64,000 bases of DNA, from NCBI GenBank assembly GCA_030710605.1, contig CP092874.1:75048133-75112132 (forward strand), written 5' to 3'. Below are positions 21,054-33,400 of this stretch, one piece after another. The position numbers were made by a program, and so were the translations under genes. Position 1 is the stretch's first letter, and each line of letters opens with the position of its first letter. The notes under the pieces are model-generated. The model had not been told where the DNA came from and ran no database searches. It saw nothing but the letters and a program-made list of their open reading frames with translations. The DNA is from Cordylochernes scorpioides (taxonomy: Eukaryota; Arthropoda; Arachnida; Pseudoscorpiones; Chernetidae).

Positions 21054-21778
21054 TCTACTTATATATTTGCCTTATTCTGTCTGTTTGTCTGTTTGTCTGA
21101 AGCTCACGGATAGAATGCGCGCTCATTGGCTGCCAGGGAACACGTGTCCTCCCTGCCCCCCTCTAGACAACCCTGTTATTCAAAAACCATACATCCAATC
21201 GCCATGAAATTCTGGGATATTATTAGGTATATCCCCGGAAAGGTTTCCGAAAAAAAATTTCTTGAATATCTTGAATATCCTTAGAGTTATTTGCAGAATT
21301 GTAGATATAACTCGCAAGCAGCGCCGCCAGACGGTGATAGGCTTAAGCTTGCTGCTCCACCCCTGTTGACCTTGGGTCGTCGTGTGAGTCACAGCATGAT
21401 GCAACAAAAAACACTCTCTCTGGGGATTGCGGCGTCAACAACCTATAAGTTTGCCTCTCTCATAAACCTGTCTATACAGACCACCCTGACTATAGCGACC
21501 ACTCTAGACAACCCTGTTATCAGCTGCCTGCCTATACAGACCACCCTGTCTATAGCGGTCACCTTAGGCAACCCTGTTATCAGCAGTGTGATACATCCAC
21601 CTGTCTATACAGACCACCCTGTCTATAGCGACCACTCTAGACAACCCTGTTATCAGATGTGTGATACATCCACCTGTCTATACAGACCATCCTGTTAATA
21701 GCGACCACCCAAGTCAACGTTTTTAAAATATATTCGCACTCGGGTAAACCCCGGGCGTTGCCCGGGCCATTCGTCTAG
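21054..21778 (+). mobile_element. Non-autonomous Helitron inside Copia pol
   Basis: It starts TCTACTTATATATTTGCC and ends with hairpin CCCGGGC/GCCCGGG (21750-21766), eight spacer bases and CTAG, between A21053 and T21779. The interrupted integrase frame continues across the junction when the 725 bp are excluded, so the borders are exact and there is no target duplication. It carries CATCCAATCGCCATGAAATT near the 5' end and an internal CCTGTCTATACAGACCACCC repeat. Confidence 0.92.
21480..21710. repeat. Internal repeats of the Helitron
   Basis: Three to four units contain CTATACAGACCACCCTGTC, TATAGCGACCACTCTAGACA and ACCCTGTTATCAG. CCTGTCTATAGCG is also the terminal motif of the MITEs at 61216-61936. 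Confidence 0.75.
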
Positions 21779-22379
21779 TATGGTATAAACGAAATGACCT
21801 ATCCAAACTTAAGGTTTTAGCTCAAGAGCTTGAAGACTAATTCTACCCAAACCAAGAAAACTAGATGCTAGAGCAAAATCAACAATCATGGTTGGATACA
21901 GTGGAAGCGGATATCGCATCTGGGATCCGGAAACTGATAAAGTAATGATTTCAACAGATGTAACATTTGATGAAACATTAACTAAATTTGATAAGGAAAT
22001 CATCTCAGACCAAAAAGAACCTAAAAGAATAATAACTGAATCTCAAGATGAGGAAGAAAACCCACAAACATCAGAACAATCAGACAAAGAAGAAAGTGTA
22101 ACTACAAGATCGGGTCGAATAATCAAACCACCAAAGTATCAAGAAGATTATGAACTATATTCAGTATATTGCTTGTTTACAAATGGTGAAGATCCAGTTT
22201 CTTACAATCAAGCAATTAGGCAAAAGGAATGGAAAGAAGCTATTGATAAAGAAATTAGATCTCATGAAGAATTGAAAACATGGTCTTCAATAAAATTAGG
22301 AGAAAATCAAATATCAAACCAATTGATACAAAATGGATTTTCAGAACCGAAGAGGATGGAACCAAAAAGGCTCGCTTAG
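21779..22379 (+). pseudogene. pol: Copia pol: integrase C-terminus and linker to RT
   Basis: It continues the integrase after the Helitron. GYRIWDPETDKV is the usual Copia motif upstream of the acidic linker, and WKEAIDKEIRSHEEL marks the approach to the reverse transcriptase. An indel near 22315 ends the frame. Confidence 0.85.
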
Positions 22380-22639
22380 TAGAAAAAGGATTCCAAATGG
22401 AAGAATCATCTGATATGATGTACGCTCCAGTAGCTAGAATGTCAACAATAAGAATGTTACTCTCTCATGCAACAAACAAAAACTGGGAAGTGAATCAAAT
22501 GGACATTCCAACAGCATTTTTAAATGGAAATATTGAATCAGACATTTACATCAAAGCACCACAAGGAGTGAAACAAGAAAATGGAAAAATATTAAAACTG
22601 AATAAAGCTAAGAGAATCACCAAATTCTTTGAACAATAA
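22280..22639 (+). pseudogene. pol: Copia pol: reverse transcriptase, internally deleted
   Basis: The N-terminal RT is present (KARLVEKGFQ, YAPVARMSTIRMLL, QMDIPTAFLNG). After KLNKA the sequence jumps, and the palm segment with the YVDD catalytic site is missing. This copy cannot supply reverse transcriptase. Confidence 0.87.
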
Positions 22640-22647
22640 ATTCAATG

Positions 22648-23180
22648 AAATAGCTAGTGTCGTACTTGAGTAGAACTCTGGATAAACCCACTCAAGCAAC
22701 TTGGAAAGCTGTGAAACGAATAGTGAGATATTTGATGGCAACCAAAGATTTTGGACTGATATATACAGTATCATCCAACAACTTGATTTCATATTCAGAC
22801 TCTGACTGGGCCAGAGATAAAATTGACAGAAAAAGTACAAGTGGAAACATAGTACTACATGGATCAAATGCAGTTTCTTGGTTTTCTAAGAAACAGGGAT
22901 GTGTTTCTCTTTCGACAGCAGAAGCAGAATATGTAGTAGCTGCTGCTTCTATACAAGACCTAGTTCATCTGAAGGAAATAAATAAGGACTTTACATAATT
23001 TGAGGACACAACTTTGCTAGTAGACAACAAGAGTGCTATCTGCATGGCCAAAACTTTTGAAAACTCCGAAAGAAGTAAACACATTAATATAAGAACTCAC
23101 TACATAAAGGATTTATTGGCCAAAGACATAATCAAAATAGACTACATTGAGGGATCCAAAATTCAGCAGACATGTTAACT
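22648..23180 (+). pseudogene. pol: Copia pol: RNase H
   Basis: SYLSRTLDKPTQATW, SYSDSDWARDKIDRKSTSGN and STAEAEYVVAA are the characteristic Copia RNase H motifs. A stop near 22998 and further indels follow, but similarity continues to about 23180 (DNKSAI, HINIRTHYIKDL). Confidence 0.87.
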
Positions 23181-23272
23181 AAACCCTTATGTAAAGACAT
23201 GTTGAACAAATTCATGAAACTTTCCAGCATGAGGAGAAATTTTTACAATTGACATTTGTAAAAATGCTAATT

Positions 23273-23280
23273 GAGGGGGG
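23273..23280 (+). other. Copia polypurine tract
   Basis: A GAGGGGGG run lies directly before the 3' LTR. Confidence 0.8.
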
Positions 23281-23281
23281 T

Positions 23282-23464
23282 TGTTAAAATAAATGTGTTT
23301 CAGCAACCCTGGCAGTACAGAACAAAGGAATGTGTATAGCCCTATTGTTTACATTTTTGTTAGTTTGTTTTATTTTCTAATTGATATGTTTGTAATCTTG
23401 GTAAAGATTATAAAATAAGATATTATCTTAATTTGTAGTATGTTAAATAAACTACAAAATAACA
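23282..23464 (+). repeat. Copia 3' LTR
   Basis: 183 bp, TGTTAAAAT to AATAACA. It differs from the 5' LTR at more positions than either Gypsy LTR pair does, which fits an older insertion. Confidence 0.92.
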
Positions 23465-23570
23465 AAATATCATAAAGATTAATTAAATACATTTGACATT
23501 AAGTCCAAAACACTAATATAAGAGCAAATAACCACGAAATAAATTAGAAACAGATTTTATTGGATAAACT

Positions 23571-23764
23571 GGTGTTCTTGTGTGGCCAGGAAGCAATTTT
23601 TGCGAATACGAGCAAACCATCCTTCACTGTCTCCTGATGTAATTCTACTGATTGCATGAGGGATAAACTCACCTAACGCGATGTCATGTCGAGGAAGCAG
23701 CGACCTTACCAATGTTTTAATTTTTCTAAATGAAAATTCGATTGGATTTAGCATATATGAATAT
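23571..23764 (-). pseudogene. DD34E transposase, C-terminal part (left copy)
   Basis: SYMLNPIEFSFRKIKTLVRSLL is the C-terminal catalytic block (with the Glu) of an IS630/Tc1-type DDE transposase. The upstream part of the gene resumes at 35762, beyond the inserted Gypsy-2. The right copy is uninterrupted (40380-40812). Confidence 0.75.
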
Positions 23765-24112
23765 TGTTGCACTGGGCTGCGGTTTGGCAGATTCTTCAGT
23801 CTTGAGTCTCTCCTCAGACGTGTCTTGCATCTTTCCAGAACGTGTCTCAACCATCTTACAAGGTTAAACCAGTCAATAATAAGACAACTATAAATTTAGG
23901 TAGCACCTCGAATCTCTCTTTATTTACCACATCAAAGTTTAAAGCATGTAGGGTATTTAGTGTATCAAAATACAAATGTTTTATAGTACATAATATTTTA
24001 TATTAATAATCTGTTTTATAAAAATAAATAAATTTATAATTTAAATTTTAAATATATTTAAAATAATATTATAAATAATTTTAAAAATAGGCGCATTAAT
24101 CATGATGCAACA
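23765..24112 (-). repeat. Gypsy-2 3' LTR
   Basis: Delimited by TG/CA ends, the target duplication and the adjacent minus-strand polypurine tract (GGAGAGGGGGAAG at 24113-24125). It serves as the uninterrupted reference for the split 5' LTR. Confidence 0.93.
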
Positions 24113-24497
24113 CTTCCCCCTCTCCAGAGGTCGTCACGTCCTCGTGAGTGACCTCATCAATTCTTTCAAAATAGGGTTTGAGTCTTGAGACATGGACAAT
24201 CAATGGGTCTTGGCCAGGATTATCTTTCGGCTCAATTAAGTAATTTACGTTGGACAGCTTCTTTAATATTCGATATGGCCCAAAATATTTTCTCAATAGT
24301 TTTTCACATTTTCCGATTTTCCTGACTGGTGTCCAAACTGCCACTAAATGTCCTGGTTCATAGATTCTCTCGTTGTGTTTTTTGTCATAGTTTCTTTTCA
24401 TTCTTTCCTGAGTCTTCTCTGTGTTGTTAATGACTACCTGTCTCGTCCTTGCTATTTTATCTAAGTAGTTTTCTATATATTCGTCGTAATCGTCCAT
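24096..24497 (-). pseudogene. pol: Gypsy-2 pol: integrase C-terminus
   Basis: It includes the GPY/F-type module FGPYRILKKLSN. A one-frame break at about 24480-24500 separates it from the catalytic core upstream. Confidence 0.88.
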
Positions 24498-25393
24498 GTT
24501 ACTGTCCGTTGGATATTCTCGTCATCTAAGAGGGACATGGGTTCCCTCCCAAACAACAGGAAAAATGGAGAGTAGCCTGTGGTTTCTTGAATTGTGGTAT
24601 TATATGCGTGGGTGATAAAAGGAAGGATTTCGTCCCAGTTCTTCTGATCCGTATTCACATACATGCTGATCATATTGATTAAAGTTCTATTTAGCCGTTC
24701 AGTTAGTCCGTTAGTCTGGGGGTGGTAGCTCGTTGTGAAGCAATGTTTAACTTTGCACATTTTCATAACCTCCTTCATCAAATTGCTAGTGAATTGTGAA
24801 CCTCTGTCGCTGATAAGAAATCTTGGAGCCCCGTGACGTAAAAATATATGTTCGATTAAAAATGTAGAGACTTCTTTCACTGTCGCTTCTGGTACTGCCT
24901 TTGTTTCAGCATACTTGGTATAATAATCCGTCAACACAATGATCCATTTCCTTCTTCTTTTCGTTGATGGCAAGGGGCCAACAAAGTCAATTCCGATTCT
25001 TTCAAAAGGGTAGTTAGCTGGGGGAATAGGTTGTAGAAGTCCAGATGGCAACTGATTTGAACCTTTCCGACTTTGGCAAAGATGGCACGTCTTTACAAAT
25101 TCGGAAACATCTTTCAGCATGGAAGGCCAATAGTATTTATTCTTCAATCGGTATGTGGTTCTGGCGACGCCCAGATGGCCATTCAGCATATGGTTGTGGT
25201 ATTCACTCAATATTTCTTTCCTTCTCTTCTTTGGCACTACCAGCAACCATTCTCTACCTTCAGGATTTGGATTTTTCTTGTAGAGACACCCATTTTCTTC
25301 TTTAAAGTTCTGTGTAATTGAACGCTTGTTTCCACTAAGGTTCTCCTTAATATTCTCAATAAAATCATCCTTTTCGTCTATTATTTGATTCAA
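24473..25393 (-). pseudogene. pol: Gypsy-2 pol: integrase
   Basis: HHCC zinc domain (HNHMLNGH...CHLCQSRKG) and the DDE core with GIDFVGPL, ISDRGSQF and LTERLNR. The segment N-terminal to the zinc domain is in frame, unlike in Gypsy-1. Confidence 0.9.
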
Positions 25394-25525
25394 AAATAGT
25401 CTTTCATAATCCTCGTCCCATTCGTTTTCTGGTAAGGGTCCTCTCGATAGACCATCAGCGTCCAGATGTTTTTTTCCCGATTTGTGTATAATTTCGAAAT
25501 TATATTCCTGAATCTTCAGTGCCCA

Positions 25526-25900
25526 TCATGCTAATCGACCGTTCGGATCTTTTAAATTATTAAGCCAGCATAGTGCGTGATGATCAGTTACGATTTTAAA
25601 GTGTCTTCCATATAAATAGGGCCGTAATTTTGATATCGACCACACTACAGCTAAACATTCCTTTTCGGTGGTTGAATAATTTTGCACAGGTTTACTTAGG
25701 GTTCGGCTCAAATATGATATTACCTTCTCTTCGCCACCGATATTTTGAATTAGTGTTGCGCCTAAGCCGATGTTAGAGGCATCTGTGTGAATGCAGGTGG
25801 CTGCATTTGGATCAAAGTGACCTAAAATTGGCGGATTCATAAGAGCTTTTTTAAGGTTTTGGAACGCTTCTTCCTGTTTTCCTGTCCAGATAAATTGCAC
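25526..25900 (-). pseudogene. pol: Gypsy-2 pol: RNase H
   Basis: [24 protein letters not shown] and TDHHALCWL are present. It ends at a nonsense codon where Gypsy-1 has an Arg codon. Confidence 0.88.
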
Positions 25901-26454
25901 ATTTTTCTGATGAGACTGGTCAATGGGTCAGCGATTAATGAGAAATCTTTAATAAATTTTCTATAATATGAGCACATTCCTAGGAATGATTGCACTTCTT
26001 TGGCCTTCTTGGGCTGAGGAAAATCTCTAACGGCTTTTATATTATATTCGGCAGGTTTTATACCCTCTTGGTTGGTTATATGTCCAAGGATCTCAAGTTC
26101 CTCGAAAGCAAATCTGCATTTCTTGGCGTTCAGTTTTAAATTAGATTCGCTGAAGCATCTGAGGACAGCTTCAATTCTTTTAATGTGGGTTGGAAAGTCC
26201 GAGCTGTATATAATTACATCGTCCAGGTAGCAAAGGCAAATCTGCCATCTCAGATTTCCGAGGACATTGTCCATGTTCCTCTCAAAAGTAGCAGGGGCGT
26301 TGCATAGACCGAAGGGCATTACGTTGAATTCATATAACCCATGTGCAGTAGTGAAAGTCGTCTTCTCTTTGTCTCTCTCTTCAATTTCGACTTGCCAATA
26401 TCCCGATTTGAGATCTATTGCTGAGAAGTACTTGGATCCTTGGAGAGTATCCAT
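25837..26454 (-). pseudogene. pol: Gypsy-2 pol: RT palm and thumb
   Basis: It contains FSAIDLKSGYWQ, MPFGLCNAPATF, CYLDDVIIYSSD with an intact YLDD site, and SFLGMCSYYRKFI. Frame breaks occur at both ends. Confidence 0.9.
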
Positions 26455-26768
26455 TACATCATCAATTCTTGGGATTGGATAAACATCCTTACTGTTACTT
26501 CATTTAATTTCCTGTAGTCCACACAAAATCTGTATTTGCCATCTCGTTTTTTTACCAATATAACGGGAAAGGACCAGGGACTTGAAGATTGTCTAATTAT
26601 TCCTTCTTCGAGCATCTCGTCTATTTGATCCTTTATGATGGTTCGTTCCTTAGCGCTTACCCGGTAAGGTTTGTGCTTTATTGGTTTTGCGTCTTCTGTA
26701 TGAATCTGATGTTTTGCCAAACTGGTCCTACCTAACCTCGATGAGAACAAATCAGTATACTTGGCCAA
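26454..26768 (-). pseudogene. pol: Gypsy-2 pol: RT fingers
   Basis: It contains the primer-grip-proximal block (SSPWSFPVILVKKRDGKYRF, CVDYRKLNEV) and runs out of frame at the next segment. Further N-terminal sequence to 26934 is present but interrupted by stops. Confidence 0.87.
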
Positions 26769-26933
26769 AATTTGTTTTAACCTCTCTTATTCTTTAAATG
26801 ATAAATTTTTGTTTATTTGAAATTGTATTTCGTCATTTTCATTCTGCTTCTCTTTATTCTCTATAAAATTTACCCCTGCAGGAAGACTTCCATAAGCCAA
26901 TGTTTGGTCTTTCATGATTTTTAAAGGTCGAGG

Positions 26934-27504
26934 TTAAGGGTTCGTTATCCAGATATGGGTTTTCTTATCCGTGACAGTAAGCAAACTTCTTGCCAATCGA
27001 AGACCATTTGTTTGAGTCATTCTGTTGTTCTCTTCGATGACATATTCGCCATCCTCCGCTTCTATTGAGGCCCTAATCAATTTAATAGATAGTTTAGGTA
27101 TAACGGTATCTGTAGTGCTCTTTATTTTTTTTAGATCATAATTGCTTACGTCATGATTACTCATCAAATTATATTTTATTGTTTCTCGTTTACAATCAAT
27201 TTCAGCATTCATTTTTTTAAGGAAATCTCGTCCAAGAATAAGAGTTCGTAGATGCGCGTTCATTACTACAAATTCGTGGGATAATTCAGTGTCATCAATT
27301 TTTAAATCTAAAATAATGCTACCTACCATATCTAATTTTTTTCCCATCGGGTCCTGAACATGTTTTAGTGAGACTATTTATTTCACGGCCAGCAAAAAGT
27401 TTTGTCCTTAGGTCGACCACTGAAAGATCGGCGCCTGTATCAATCAAAGCTTCGCATAACCCTATCTTGTCCACATTAATATTAATTTTGTACCTAGGGT
27501 CCAA
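26934..27504 (-). pseudogene. pol: Gypsy-2 pol: protease region
   Basis: ALIDTGADLSVVDL keeps the catalytic Asp that Gypsy-1 has lost. A frameshift near 27340 splits the domain; ILGRDFLKKMNAEID follows in another frame. Confidence 0.88.
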
Positions 27505-27560
27505 CTTTCTAATTCCATTTATGGTCGACTTGCTTTGATTGAAGGAATCAGGCGCGACAC

Positions 27561-28142
27561 TTAGTTTAAATCTTCCAACACGGAATATCTATTCCGTGTA
27601 GGAATATTCATTTGTGTGTCATTACAAACATCCGCATAGAGGCGAGGCCGTGTATAATCTTTCCTTTCGTCCATTTGAAGGTTTTCTTGGCTCTTGTCTT
27701 GGGAAACTGAGAGGTCCTCTTCTACGATCCTCACAAATTTGACTCTGCAATACCGCGCTACGTGTCCTGGCTTGTTACACTTGAAACATATTGGTCTCCC
27801 GTCTTCTGTCCTATTCCTGTTTGAATTTGGACTCTTATTGTAGGTTTTCCTTGGGTAGACCGGTTTTGGCTCAGGAATGGGAGTGTAAAATCGTCTAGGG
27901 GCAGATACCTGGGGCAGCGGTTTGTTCTGGTAGTACCTCGGAGCGGGGGCCTGGGGCTTGGGGGTGTTCTGGTAGTACCTCGGAGCGGGGGCCTGGGGCT
28001 TGGAGGTGTTCTGGTCTGGTCTTCTGAACGACGGAGCGTTCTTCCATTGCTCTTGATGGTGGGAACGAGGAGAGCGTGGTCCATTATATAGAACCTTTGA
28101 TTTTTCTATACGTTCTTGATAATTATTTTCAAACAAATCCAT
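27561..28142 (-). pseudogene. gag: Gypsy-2 Gag, C-terminal part
   Basis: YYQN-type tandem repeats in a Pro-rich linker and the zinc knuckle CFKCNKPGHVARYC. It is separated from the N-terminal part by an indel. Confidence 0.88.
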
Positions 28143-28723
28143 CTTTTACACAATCTTAGGAGTTCGTTGGTATTCTTAGGAGGGTTTAAGTAGAGGGCAA
28201 AAGAGTACTCTTTCTTTAACCCTCCAATAACCCAATTTATTTTATTCTCTTCTTCCATTTGGGGGTCGACCTTGTTGCACAGAACCAGGATATCCTCTGC
28301 AAACCTGATTGCAGGTTCATTCCACTGCTGCATTCTGTTCAGCCTCATCTTCAATTCTTCTTTGTTGGCGTCTGAGCCAAAATCCTGAATTAGGCGGCTC
28401 TTGAAATGTTCCCAGCTGGTAAAACTTATCTTGTGTAGGTCCAGCCAGGTTTTGGCGCTACCAATCATGTTCATGGCTGCATAGCGAGAAATAATATATT
28501 CTGCCCAGTGGTACAGGAAGCCAATTTCTTCAAGGGACTCAATCCATGGGCGAGGGTCTTCTGTTCCATCATATTTGGGGATGTCTATGTTGGGGTTCAA
28601 AACAACTGGGTCGGCACTTGCATCTCTACCAATTGTTGCACTGGGCTGCGGTTTGGCAGATTCTTCAGTCTTGAGTCTCTCCTCAGACGTGTCTTGCATC
28701 TTTCCAGAACGTGTCTCAACCAT
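28106..28723 (-). pseudogene. gag: Gypsy-2 Gag, N-terminal part
   Basis: It starts MVETRSGKMQ inside the 5' LTR, as in Gypsy-1. The capsid-like region is nearly identical to the other copy up to NELL, after which the frame shifts. Confidence 0.88.
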
Positions 28724-28878
28724 CTTACAAGGTTAAACCAGTCAATAATAAGACAACTATAAATTTAGGTAGCACCTCGAATCTCTCTTTATTTACCACA
28801 TCAAAGTTTAAAGCATGTAGGGTATTTAGTGTATCAAAATACAAATGTTTTATAGTACATAATATTTTATATTAATAA
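28634..28878 (-). repeat. Gypsy-2 5' LTR, gag-proximal part
   Basis: 245 bp, matching the 3' LTR. It is cut at A28878, where a Helitron composite entered, and resumes at T35655. Confidence 0.93.
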
Positions 28879-29690
28879 CTAGCGGACCCGCCCGGCTTCG
28901 CCCGGGTTTTACCCGAGTAAAAGTTTGTCTAACGAATCTCTCGATAAAGTGAACATTTTTTTCCCGGTCCCTTGAAAAATACTCGATAAGTTGAATAAAA
29001 TCAATATTAATTGGTTCCCTCGGTAATTGGAAGTTAAAGGAATAGTATCTTGCCTTGGAATTGTATCATTATTCTTGTATGGATGTACCCGGCTTCGCCC
29101 GGGTTTTACCCGAGTAAAGGTTTGTTTAACGAATATCTCGATAAAGTGAACATTTTTTCCCGGTCCCTTGAAAAATACTCGATAAGTTGAATAAAATCAA
29201 TATTAATTGGTTCCCTCGGTAATTGGAAGTTAAAGGAATAGTATATTGCCTTGGAATTGTATCATTATTCTTGTATGGATTATTCTTGTATGGATGTACC
29301 CGGCTTCGCCCGGGTTTTACCCGAGTAAAGGTTTGTTTAACGAATATCTCGATAAAGTGAACATTTTTGCCCGGTCCCTTGAAAAATACTCGATAAGTTG
29401 AATAAAATCAATATTAATTGGTTCCCTCGGTAATTGGAAGTTAAAGGAATAGTATCTTGCCTTGGAATTGTATCATTATTCTTGTATGGATGTACCCGGC
29501 TTCGCCCGGGTTTTACCCGAGTGAAGGTTTGTCTAACGAATCTCTCAATAAAGTGAACATTTTTTCCCGGTCCCTTGAAAAATACTCGATAAGTTGAATA
29601 AAATCAATATTAATTGGTTCCCTCGGTAATTGGAAGTTAAAGGAATAGTATCTTGCCTTTGAATTGTATCATTATTCTTGTCTCAAATAA
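28879..29690 (-). repeat. Four tandem Helitron 3' ends
   Basis: Units of about 197-211 bp each begin with CCCGGCTTCGCCCGGG (28891, 29088, 29299, 29495), continue through GGTTCCCTCGGTAATTGG and end ATTATTCTTGTATGGATG. Only the outermost has CTAG. A fifth hairpin copy lies at about 30230. Confidence 0.88.
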
Positions 29691-30339
29691 ATTGCCGTGT
29701 CATCCTGAATTCTGTCTTTCCTAATTTTCTACATTACAAAATCATCGTATCATCATGATAATATTTAGAGCAGATTTTTGAATTATAACAGATAAATTAG
29801 AATAATTATCTTGATTATTTCTAGGCGAAAAGTTATTTCAAAAATTTTATTTGCTAGAAACCTTCCCAGTACTATACTAAATAACTTCCCAAAGTTTCAT
29901 GGCGATCCAATGAGTGGTTTGGTCAGGCATAAAGGACAAACAAACAGACATACATTCATTTTTATATATATATATATTAACAGTAATTAAACGTAACAGT
30001 AAGAAAATGTTGATTTTAAAATATTTTAATTTTAAAATATTTTAATTTTTTCATATTTTAAATATGTAAATAGAGTCTCTTAAGAAAGACCACCTAAAAA
30101 CATGAATCAACTTGTTTCTCCTGTTGGTGGTCTCTCATTGAAGATTCTAATTGCTATTAAAGAATCTCTAATAGACCTTTAATAAGAGACTGCCTCTTGG
30201 AGAGACGGTGTAGCTACGAAATGGATATTCCCGGCTTCGCCCGGATTTTACCCGAGTAAAGGTTTGTCTAACGAATCTCTCGATAAAGTGAACATTTTTT
30301 CCCGGCCCCTTGAAAAATACTCGATAAGTTGAATAAAAT
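29691..30339 (-). mobile_element. Helitron 5' segment and linker
   Basis: 29691-29978 repeats the Helitron 5' part (CATGGCGATCCAATGAGTGG, CAGACATACATTCATTTTTA). Then comes about 250 bp of unrelated AT-rich DNA with a GTCTCTTAAGAAAGACC-type inverted motif, then another 3'-end unit interrupted by the LINE. Confidence 0.7.
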
Positions 30340-30437
30340 CATTATTAATTTTTTATTTTATTTAATTTTTATTTATTGTTACAAAAGCACGAAGTCCAAA
30401 GGACTATTGTGCTGTGCTAGTATTATTTATATATATA

Positions 30438-33400
30438 TTAATAATTATTTACACGATGGATTAGTATTGTTTTGTAAATTATTGTACAAATAGTTCTAAA
30501 CTTAACAAAGTTCTCATAAGATAGAGTATATACACAAAGAGAATTTGGTAATGTTTCAAAGTATCTACATACAATTTGATTAGTCAGAGGGCAAGATAAA
30601 AGAAGATGCTCTGGTGATTCAACATCTAAGCGACATTCACATGTTGGATCATTGATAGCATTCAGTTTGAATAAGAAACTTAAGAAGGGTCCTTTGCCAG
30701 TTAAGAATAAAGTAGTGAATTTATCAGAAGAAATGAAATTTGGGACAGCAATTGGAAAGAATTTCTTGAACAGTTCATTAGATTGAGAAAGATAAAACTT
30801 AAATTTTAGATCCAGATATAGTTTGTTTAATTCTTTTTGAAGGGGTTTTTTGAGTGTTCGATCTGTGAGAGAATTTGTCATATTATACTTTGTTTGTAAT
30901 AATTCAAGATAATCGGACAGTAAAGGGGTTTTCGCTAGTATATGTGTGATGTAAGAAGATGAAGTCCTATAAGCATGAATGCATCTAATAAGAATTTGAT
31001 ATTGTATAGAATTCAACTTGGATCTTTTTGCTGCAGTGATAAAAGGAAACCAAATATTTGATGCATAGCTTATTGTAGAGCGTATCATAGCTTTATATAA
31101 GATCAATCTACGTCGAGTATCAATGCCCCAAGTACGTGCACATAATGAGAATAATATATTCTTAAGTTTCGTAGCTTTCATAATTATATTGTCAACATGT
31201 GTTCCAAAATTAATCTTATTCCTTTGTCTATGATTTTTAAAAATAACTCCCAAAATTTTAACAGTTTCTGATGGTTGAATTATTTTTCCATCAAAATTAA
31301 TAGGCAATTTTTCATAGTTATGTAGATAGAGTATACCTGTTTTGTTTGGACTTAGTGAAAGTTTTACCTTTTCACACCATGCTTTGATTTTTATTAAACA
31401 TTTGGTAATATTAAACTGAAGATCATAGATGTTTGAACTCCATACCACAAATGTCACATCGTCCGCGAAAGCAATTACTCTAGCAAAACTTTCGTTAAAA
31501 GATAAGTTGAAATCATTAAGTAATATATTCCAAAGAATAGGAGAAATAATACCACCCTGGGGACATCCCTTATTTATCTTTTTTATACACTTTACATTAG
31601 TATATTTAAACTCTACACTCCGGTCTTCAAAGTAAGAATTAATTATTTTTATAAGTACCGCTGGAAAATTTGCCTTGTCCAATTGTTGGAGAATTGCCGG
31701 ATGCCATGCGTTGTCGAAAGCTCCGCTGATGTCCACTGTTACTATTGCCGTATTTTCTGTTTCTCTTTTCAGAAGACTTAATTTAGTTATTTCTTGTAAA
31801 GCAGAGATTGTTGATTTTTCTTGTGTAAATCCATGTTGAGCAGGATGCATAACATTATTACTATTAATATGATTTAAAAGTTCAATATGAATTAGACTTT
31901 CAAAAATTTTACCTAAATTAGAAGACAAGCTTATAGGGCGGTAGGCTTTCGGATCTTTATAATTTTCTTTATTAGGTTTTTTTATAATCATTACTGCTGA
32001 CTTTCTCCAGGCCTCCGGATAATAATTAAGTCCCATACAAGCATTGAACAATTTTGTTAACACAGGAGATATATGATGAACTGCCGTTTTGATCATCTGA
32101 TTGCTTATATGATCTATTCCTGGAGCCTTGCCATTTTTAAGTTTTTTAATTATTGAACAGATTTGAATATTATCAAAATAAATGATTTTATCATTAGAAA
32201 AAGTATAACTCTTGTCTCTGATTAATTTATGATAGTTTGTGTCAGAAGATTGACAGTCATTCGGAAATAGAGAAGATAAAAGATTTTTCATTTCTGATTC
32301 GAGCACATCTTGAGATACATCTAGAATTGGTAAATCAAAAGACCTAGGAGAAATTTTTTGTTTAAAAGTTTTGTAAGTATTACCAAAAGGAGATGTATTT
32401 TCAACTTCCTCCAGGAATACCCTCCAGCTTACATTTCTTGTTTTTTCAATAATATTCATATACTTATTTCGTATTTCTTTATACATTTTTTCATCAACTA
32501 GCTGTCTATTAGACCGTTTACCCCGATAATATAAATTTCGAACATATTTAAAATGATTTTTAAAAAGTTCCAGTTCATCCGTCCACCAATTAAATGGATT
32601 ATTATTTAAATATTTTGGTTTTAATCGTAGAGATGCATATGCAGCTTCAATTAATATGTCAGTTATGAGAGAAACTACACAGTTTATATCGTTTATATTT
32701 ACTATTTTACCTAATTTCATCATTGCCTCATTTATCCTAGACACATTGATTGCCTGCTCATATTTTTGCCAATTGGCTCTTTTTTCTTGAAAATACCATG
32801 TAGAATTATTTTCATGTAATAAACTTTCTGTTTCCAGACTAATGTCGAATGAGATTGCGTGATGGTCTGTGATTTGCGAAAGATTTAACGTTTTCCATCC
32901 ATTAACAAGTACATGAGCATGACTATTAGTAATAGTAAGGTCTATTATACTTAATCCTCGACATGTTTTGTTTCGATTGTTATGTATGAGCATATTGTGA
33001 AAATCAATTATAGGTTGAAGTCTTCTACCGTTTTGATTAATAGTATTATCAAACCACATCTGACTTCGAGCATTAAAATCTCCAGCTAAAATCAATGGAT
33101 TTGTGTTAAAATTTTTAATTAATTTATCAAGGAATTGAACATGACAGGTATCCATTTTATTAGGGTGTATATAAATATTTGAAAGAATAATTTGCCGTTT
33201 AGTAGTTTGTACTGATATAGTGGTTGCAAATGAATTTGAAAACTCTTTAATTAATTTACATGATAAGAAAGGGTTTTTAACGATTGTTGCGGTATATATT
33301 GGAACTCCCGGTATATTTGCATAATATATTTTTGAACGCATATTAAAGATTACTTCATTATTTATACTATATGGTTCTTGAACTATAATCATATCATATT

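Larger units (their letters stand above)
12915..23464 (+). mobile_element. Ty1/Copia retrotransposon with nested insertions
   Basis: The element starts TGTTGAAAT and ends AATAACA, with 5-bp target duplications AAATA at 12910-12914 and 23465-23469. Order: 5' LTR (split), gag, protease, integrase (split by a Helitron), a deleted reverse transcriptase, RNase H, polypurine tract, 3' LTR. The order IN before RT defines Copia. Frameshifts and deletions make it non-autonomous. The other copy of the host segment has the uninterrupted target near 40282. Confidence 0.92.
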
